A stretch of 64,000 nt of DNA, taken from NCBI RefSeq assembly GCF_014648655.1, contig NZ_BMRN01000005.1, positions 124,001-188,000 of the forward strand. Direction: 5' to 3'. The notes beneath the pieces were generated by a model that saw nothing but the letters and a program-made list of their open reading frames with translations, searched no databases and was not told where the DNA came from. Positions 60,218 to 64,000 of this stretch are shown here, piece after piece (positions within the stretch are counted from its first letter, which is position 1; each line of letters opens with the position of its first letter). The position numbers and the translations under genes are program-made. This DNA comes from Streptomyces atratus. GTDB taxonomy: Bacteria > Actinomycetota > Actinomycetes > Streptomycetales > Streptomycetaceae.

Positions 60218-61060
60218 GTGGCAGAGCGACCGGCACGGCAGGCACCCAAGGCGCAGGGGGCCCACGTTGTGCGCACCGAGCAGATCACCCCTCACATGGT
60301 GCGCGTGGTGCTCGGCGGTGACGGCCTCGCCGGCTTCGGACTCTCCGGGTTCACCGACCACTACATCAAGCTCTGCTTCGCCCCCGAGGGTGCGGGCTAC
60401 GCACACCCGTTCGACATGGCCAGTATCCGTGAGGAGCAGCCGCGGGAGCTGTGGCCCACCACCCGCACCTACACGGTGCGCTCCTGGGATCCGGTCACCC
60501 GTGAGCTGGCCATCGACTTCGTGGTCCACGGCGACGAGGGCCTCGCCGGACCCTGGGCGATGCGGGCGGTCGCGGGTGACCAGGTGACCTTCCTCGGCCC
60601 CGGCGGGGGCTACGGCCCAAACGCCTCGGCGGACTGGCACCTCCTGGCCGGCGACGAGAGCGCTCTGCCGGCCATCGCCGCCGCCCTGGAGCAGATGCCG
60701 GCGGGTGCGGTGGTGCATGCGTTCGTCGAGGTGGCGGACGCCTCGGAGGAGCAGAAGATCGTGACGCCCGACGGGGTCGAGGTGACCTGGCTGCACCGCG
60801 GTGAGCGCCCGGTCGGCGAGGCGCTGACAGCCGCGGTCAAGGAGCTGGAGTTCCCGGCGGGCGAGGTCCAGGCATTCATCCACGGCGAGGCGGGCTTCGT
60901 GAAGGAGATCCGCCGCCATCTGCGCCTGGACCGCGAGATCCCGCTCTCCCAACTGTCCATCTCCGGCTACTGGCGGCTCGGCCAGAACGACGACGCCTGG
61001 CGCTCGGTCAAGCGCGAGTGGAACGCACAGGTGGAGCGCGAGCAGGAGAGCGCGGCGTAA
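60218..61060 (+). CDS. SIP-family siderophore-interacting ferric reductase
   Basis: A 280-residue flavin reductase of the SIP type, which releases iron from imported siderophores. The N-terminal FAD-binding barrel contains RTYTVRSWDPVTRELAIDFVVHG and WAMRAVAGDQVTFLGPGGGY; the NAD(P)H domain contains HLLAGDESALPAIAAAL and ends ISGYWRLGQNDDAWR, the SIP-specific tail. The GTG at 60218 has AGGGAG upstream. The iron box just before it shows repression under iron-replete conditions by a DtxR-type regulator. Confidence 0.95.
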   Translation: MAERPARQAPKAQGAHVVRTEQITPHMVRVVLGGDGLAGFGLSGFTDHYIKLCFAPEGAGYAHPFDMASIREEQPRELWPTTRTYTVRSWDPVTRELAIDFVVHGDEGLAGPWAMRAVAGDQVTFLGPGGGYGPNASADWHLLAGDESALPAIAAALEQMPAGAVVHAFVEVADASEEQKIVTPDGVEVTWLHRGERPVGEALTAAVKELEFPAGEVQAFIHGEAGFVKEIRRHLRLDREIPLSQLSISGYWRLGQNDDAWRSVKREWNAQVEREQESAA

Positions 61061-61075
61061 CACCGGCTCACTCGT

Positions 61076-61104
61076 GTACGCCCCGGTCCCCGACCGGGGC
61101 GTAC
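61076..61104. terminator. Bidirectional intrinsic terminator
   Basis: A 13-bp perfect inverted repeat (61076-61088 with 61092-61104) around CCC separates the convergent reductase and MerR genes. Confidence 0.85.
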
Positions 61105-61123
61105 GTGTTCCCGGGGCGCCGGT

Positions 61124-61807
61124 TCATCCACCGGCGGCATGCACCGCCGCCCCGTCGCCGCCGCCCGGACCCCCCTCGCCTTCGCCGTCGTACGCGCGCG
61201 AGGACGCGTCCACGTGCGCGAGCCGTCGCAGTGCGCTGAACATCGCCTCCCCCAATACCGTGCCGACGACCACGCCCTCCACCAGATCCTCGCGCGCCAC
61301 CCGCCGCCCCACATAGTCGAGGTCGGCCCGCGCGACCGGTTCGGCGGCGGCCGCGTAGTCGTCGAGCAGCTCGACGAACCCGCCGTGCCCGGCCCGCCGC
61401 AGCGCGACGATCACCCCGGCCAGGCACTCGCCGGCCGGACCGTGCGCCTCGGCCCGCCAGCCGCGTCGCTCCACCAGCTCCGCCACCTCTTCGCGGGCGT
61501 CATCCAGCTCGGGGCCCGGCTCGCCCCCCTGGAGCGGGGTGAGTCGCTTCGCCGCGACACCCAGCACCTTGTGCACCGGCTGCTCCGGATCCTCGACCGC
61601 CCGGAGCACATCGCCGATGGCCGCGAGCGAGAGCCCGCCGATATCCAGCAGGGCGCGGATCAGCCGCAGCCTGCGCTCATGGCCGGAGTCGTAACTCGCC
61701 TGGTTCGGGCTGGTCAACTGCCCGGCGGGCAACAGCCCTTCACGTACATAGAACTTGATCGTCGGTACCGGAACCCCGGACCTGCGACTCAACTCGCCGA
61801 TGCGCAC
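61124..61807 (-). CDS. MerR-family regulator
   Basis: A 227-residue protein. The N-terminal winged helix is RIGELSRRSGVPVPTIKFYVREGLLPAG, followed by a dimerisation helix and an alpha-helical effector domain of about 130 residues without the cysteine clusters of metal-sensing members. The start is GTG at 61807 with GGAAGAA upstream. It is divergent from a membrane-protein operon, with a dyad between, so it likely controls it. The effector is unknown. Confidence 0.9.
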   Translation of the reverse strand: MRIGELSRRSGVPVPTIKFYVREGLLPAGQLTSPNQASYDSGHERRLRLIRALLDIGGLSLAAIGDVLRAVEDPEQPVHKVLGVAAKRLTPLQGGEPGPELDDAREEVAELVERRGWRAEAHGPAGECLAGVIVALRRAGHGGFVELLDDYAAAAEPVARADLDYVGRRVAREDLVEGVVVGTVLGEAMFSALRRLAHVDASSRAYDGEGEGGPGGGDGAAVHAAGG

Positions 61808-61851
61808 CGCGTGTTCTTCCTTCCGCGCTTGCCAACCCCCGACCCATCATA

Positions 61852-61866
61852 GATAGTTCCACTATC
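61852..61866. promoter_or_regulatory. MerR operator candidate
   Basis: GATAGTTCCACTATC is a perfect dyad (6-bp arms, 3-base centre) 45 bases before the regulator start. A third half-site CCACTATCC at 61882-61890 directly precedes a CATAAT -10-like element of the rightward operon. Confidence 0.65.
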
Positions 61867-61909
61867 GGATAGCGGGAAGTGCCACTATCCATAATTGCAG
61901 GGGGTCCTC

Positions 61910-62890
61910 ATGCCTTCATGGCGTTCATGGCACCGGCCGTTGGTCCTCTTCGCGACCGCGATGGCCGTCATGGCGGTCGTTTCGGCCGTGGGACTGCTGG
62001 TCGACGACCGGGTCCTGGCGGGCTCGGCCATATGGTTCAAGCCGTTCAAGTTCGCGGTCTCGTTCGTCGTGTACGCACTCGCACTGGCCTGGATGCTGAC
62101 GCTGGTCACTCGCGGCCGGCGCGTCGGCTGGTGGGCCGGAACCGTGGTCGCCCTGTCCAGCCTGGGCGAGATGGCGATCATCACCGGCCAGGTGATCCGC
62201 GGGAAGCGCAGCCACTTCAACCACGCCACCCCGTTCGACGAGACGCTGTTCAACGCGATGGCCGTCACCGTCGTCGTGCTCTGGACCGGCACACTGGTCA
62301 TAGCCGTCCTGCTGTTGCGCGCCCGTATGGCCGACCGCGCCGCCGCCTGGGCGATACGCTCGGGCGTGCTGCTCGCCCTGGCGGGTGCCGGATTCGGCTT
62401 CCTGATGACGCAGCCCACGCCCGAGCAGCGGGCGGCCGGAAATCTCGACACCGCCGATGTGATCGGCGCGCATTCCGTCGGCGTACCGGACGGCGGCCCG
62501 TCGATGCCCCTCACCGGCTGGTCGACAACCGGCGGGGATCTGCGCATACCGCACTTCGTCGGCATGCACGCGCTCCAGCTGCTGCCGCTCTTCCTGCTCG
62601 CGCTGATCGCCCTGGCCCCGCGCTTCCCCCGGCTGAGTGAACCGCGGGTCCGACTGCGGCTGGTGCTGGTCGCCTCCGGTGCGTACGCGGCAGTCGTCGC
62701 GCTGGTCACCTGGCAGGCGCTGCGCGGTCAGCCGCTGACCCATCCGGACGGTGCGACGCTCATCGCCGCGGCCCTGATCACGGCGGCGACCGCCGGCTGC
62801 GGTTATGGGGCGCTGAGGTCAACTCCCGTACCGAAGAAGGCCGATTCAGATTCCTTCTCCGATTCCGCCGACAAGGAGCTCGTGGCATGA
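61910..62890 (+). CDS. Integral membrane protein of unknown function
   Basis: A 326-residue protein with about seven to eight hydrophobic helices. WFKPFKFAVSFVVYALALAW in the second helix and the histidine-containing IPHFVGMHALQLLP in a later helix are notable; the His pattern could bind haem or a metal, but I do not recognise a characterised family. The ATG at 61910 follows AGGGGG; an in-frame TTG at 61895 is less likely. The ATGA overlap with the ABA4-like gene shows an operon under the divergent MerR regulator. Confidence 0.8.
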   Translation: MPSWRSWHRPLVLFATAMAVMAVVSAVGLLVDDRVLAGSAIWFKPFKFAVSFVVYALALAWMLTLVTRGRRVGWWAGTVVALSSLGEMAIITGQVIRGKRSHFNHATPFDETLFNAMAVTVVVLWTGTLVIAVLLLRARMADRAAAWAIRSGVLLALAGAGFGFLMTQPTPEQRAAGNLDTADVIGAHSVGVPDGGPSMPLTGWSTTGGDLRIPHFVGMHALQLLPLFLLALIALAPRFPRLSEPRVRLRLVLVASGAYAAVVALVTWQALRGQPLTHPDGATLIAAALITAATAGCGYGALRSTPVPKKADSDSFSDSADKELVA

Positions 62891-63357
62891 CCGGTGCGCT
62901 CTTCGAGATCTCGTTCTTCCTGACAGCCCCGTTCTGGCTGCTCATGATCCTCGCGCCGAACTGGCGTCCCACGGCGCGCATCGTCGCATCCCCGCTCACC
63001 GTCCTGCCGGTGCTTGCGCTCTATCTGGTCATGGCCGTACCGGTCTTCCCCGAGCTCTGGGACGCGGTGCGCAGTCCCGACATCGACACCTTCCGTGACC
63101 TGACGGCCCTGGCGAACGGGGCGGGGGCGGTCTGGGCGCAGGTCATCGCCTGGGATCTGCTGCTGGGCCAGTGGATGTTCCTGGAAGGACGCCGACTGGG
63201 GATCTCTCCGCTGGTGATGGGGCCACTGCTGGTGCTGACGATTCTGCTGTCGCCCTTCGGGCTGCTGGTCTTTCTCGTGCTACGGGCTGTCCTGCGGCCG
63301 AAGACCCGGCCCGGGAACGGAATCCCGGACCGGGCCGGTCACGCGTCGCTGCGGTGA
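62887..63357 (+). CDS. ABA4-like membrane protein (DUF4281)
   Basis: A 156-residue protein with four hydrophobic helices. FEISFFLTAPFWLLMILAPNW and VIAWDLLLGQWMFLEGRRLGI followed by PLLVLTILLSPFGLLVFL match the ABA4-like family. The plant namesake affects neoxanthin synthesis; the bacterial role is unknown. It is the second gene of the MerR-linked operon. Confidence 0.85.
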   Translation: MTGALFEISFFLTAPFWLLMILAPNWRPTARIVASPLTVLPVLALYLVMAVPVFPELWDAVRSPDIDTFRDLTALANGAGAVWAQVIAWDLLLGQWMFLEGRRLGISPLVMGPLLVLTILLSPFGLLVFLVLRAVLRPKTRPGNGIPDRAGHASLR

Positions 63358-63367
63358 GGGCGCCCGT

Positions 63368-63892
63368 CAGACGGACTTCCGGTACGAGCGGAGTATGCGG
63401 GTCGACAGCCGGACCGCCACCACCGCAAGGACCAGCAGTGCTCCCCCGCGGCTGAGCACCGGACTCCGGTCGGGGTCGGCGGTCGGCGGTCGGCGCCGAA
63501 CGGCCGGCCGCCATCGCCCAGTTGACCGGGTTGAAGTCCGCGACGTGCCGCGTCCAGGACGGCATCCGGCTCGGGGCCATGAAGGAGGAGGAGAGGAAGG
63601 TCAGCGGCAGCAGCAGGAAAGTGTTGATGCCGGTGATCGACTCGCGCTGACGGACCAGCATGCCGAGCGCGTTGGAGAGAGCGCCGAAGACCGTGCCGAG
63701 CAGGATCGAGGCGACGACCAGGATCAGCAGCCCGCCCGCACCGCCGGGGTAGGTGGCGCCGGCGGCCCAGCCGAGCAGCACGATGATGACGGACTGCACG
63801 GCGGTGCTGGTGCCGTTCTGCACGACGTCGGCGTTCATCAGCGCGTTGCTGCTGACCGGCGTCGTCAGGAAGCGGTTGAGCGTGCCGCGTTC
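63368..63892 (-). pseudogene. ABC-2 type transporter permease, truncated at the 5' side and frameshifted
   Basis: Reading leftwards, ERGTLNRFLTTPVSSNALMNADV, LLGTVFGALSNALGMLVRQRESITG, LTFLSSSFMAPSRMPSW and VADFNPVNWAMAAGRSA match the second half of a Streptomyces drug-export ABC-2 permease. The frame then fails at three copies of a 7-bp repeat; in another frame the normal end PDRSPVLSRGGALLVLAVVAV followed by STRILRSYRKSV continues to the stop at 63368. Upstream of 63892 the expected N-terminal helices are absent. Both lesions make it non-functional. Confidence 0.8.
63474..63494. repeat. 7-bp tandem repeat that breaks the permease frame
   Basis: GGTCGGC occurs three times in a row. With two copies the permease frame would read on normally (APTADPDRSPVLS); the third copy adds 7 bases and shifts it. 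Confidence 0.85.
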
Positions 63893-63904
63893 ACCGGTCG
63901 GGGG

Positions 63905-63963
63905 GCCGGGGTTCGAGACCCCGGCGATTGCTGCTCCAACAGCTCCCGCCGGGGTCTTTTTTT
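63905..63963 (+). other. Unassigned RNA-like element: three mutually complementary segments and a T-run terminator
   Basis: Segment 1 GCCGGGGT (63905-63912), segment 2 GACCCCGGC (63917-63925) and segment 3 GCCGGGGTC (63948-63956) can pair 1:2 or 2:3; the 2:3 hairpin is followed directly by seven T. The 1:2 part reads GGGGTTCGAGACCCC, like a tRNA T-arm. It may be the end of an RNA gene, a terminator with anti-terminator, or a tRNA-derived attachment-site remnant at the broken end of the permease gene. Nothing further is recognisable in the last 37 bases. Confidence 0.4.
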
Positions 63964-64000
63964 CTGTGGCGTCGCTCCTGCTACGCCTTCCGCTCAGGGT

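Noticed and set aside
63905..63930. A tRNA gene suggested by GGTTCGAGACC
   Set aside because: No cloverleaf can be built: no anticodon arm or matching acceptor 5' strand is found upstream. Kept only as an RNA-like element.

Overview
The window is GC-rich (about 70%) chromosomal DNA from a Streptomyces or a very close relative. The reasons are strong G/C third-position bias, frequent GTG starts, ATGA/GTGA start-stop overlaps, a DtxR/IdeR-type iron box, and families typical of the genus: NsdA-like TPR regulator, SseB, DUF1844, GlnA4-like glutamine synthetase, ECF41-type sigma factor and a mycosin-like protease. The gene order argC-J-B-D-R ... pheS-pheT ... infC-rpmI-rplT ... glnA4-like is that of a conserved core-chromosome region. 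I see no prophage, insertion sequence, CRISPR array or biosynthetic cluster. Several genes are visibly decaying.

Layout. 0-5 kb: the end of an acyltransferase gene, a TetR/MFS efflux pair with a palindromic operator, a HAD-type protein, an ECF41-like sigma factor and an aldo/keto reductase. 5-14.2 kb: two arginine operons on the minus strand, argG-argH and argC-argJ-argB-argD-argR, each preceded by ARG-box-like sites; between them lie a PNPOx-like gene with a degenerate N-terminus and a secreted L,D-transpeptidase. 14-25 kb: a GH15 enzyme, a cyclophilin, a MocR regulator divergent from an EamA transporter, a Tat-exported glycoside hydrolase-like protein, 3-hydroxybutyryl-CoA dehydrogenase, a NUDIX hydrolase and an NsdA/NsdB-like regulator. 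25-30 kb: pheS-pheT and an orphan PAS histidine kinase.

30-37 kb: a tightly packed operon ureAB-ureC-amidohydrolase-MHS transporter, divergent from a PucR-type regulator. It encodes urease structural subunits without maturation genes, so it looks like a nitrogen-compound catabolic unit. 36.9-39.7 kb: an rRNA methyltransferase and infC-rpmI-rplT. The infC leader holds a 13-codon reading frame, two mutually exclusive hairpins and a terminator, which I read as an attenuator. 39.7-46 kb: DUF1844 protein, SseB protein, a beta-lactamase-fold protein next to 23-bp tandem repeats, a mycosin-like protease coupled to a proline-rich membrane protein, and an amino-acid aldolase/deaminase. 46-52 kb: a gamma-glutamylation cluster (SDR, aldehyde dehydrogenase, GlnA4-like ligase, GntR regulator, C26 glutamyl hydrolase) that fits ethanolamine or polyamine use.

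52-64 kb: LysR with a TDT transporter, a BtuF-like protein, a frameshifted XRE-cupin regulator, an osmoprotectant ABC transporter whose permease carries two tandem binding domains (with a terminator-like hairpin before the ATPase gene), a 5'-3' exonuclease, an iron-box-controlled siderophore reductase, a MerR regulator divergent from two membrane proteins, and a broken ABC-2 permease. Four genes show damage: the PNPOx-like gene, a DUF2510 protein with an internal deletion, the XRE-cupin gene (one extra base) and the ABC-2 permease (one extra 7-bp repeat unit and a lost 5' part).
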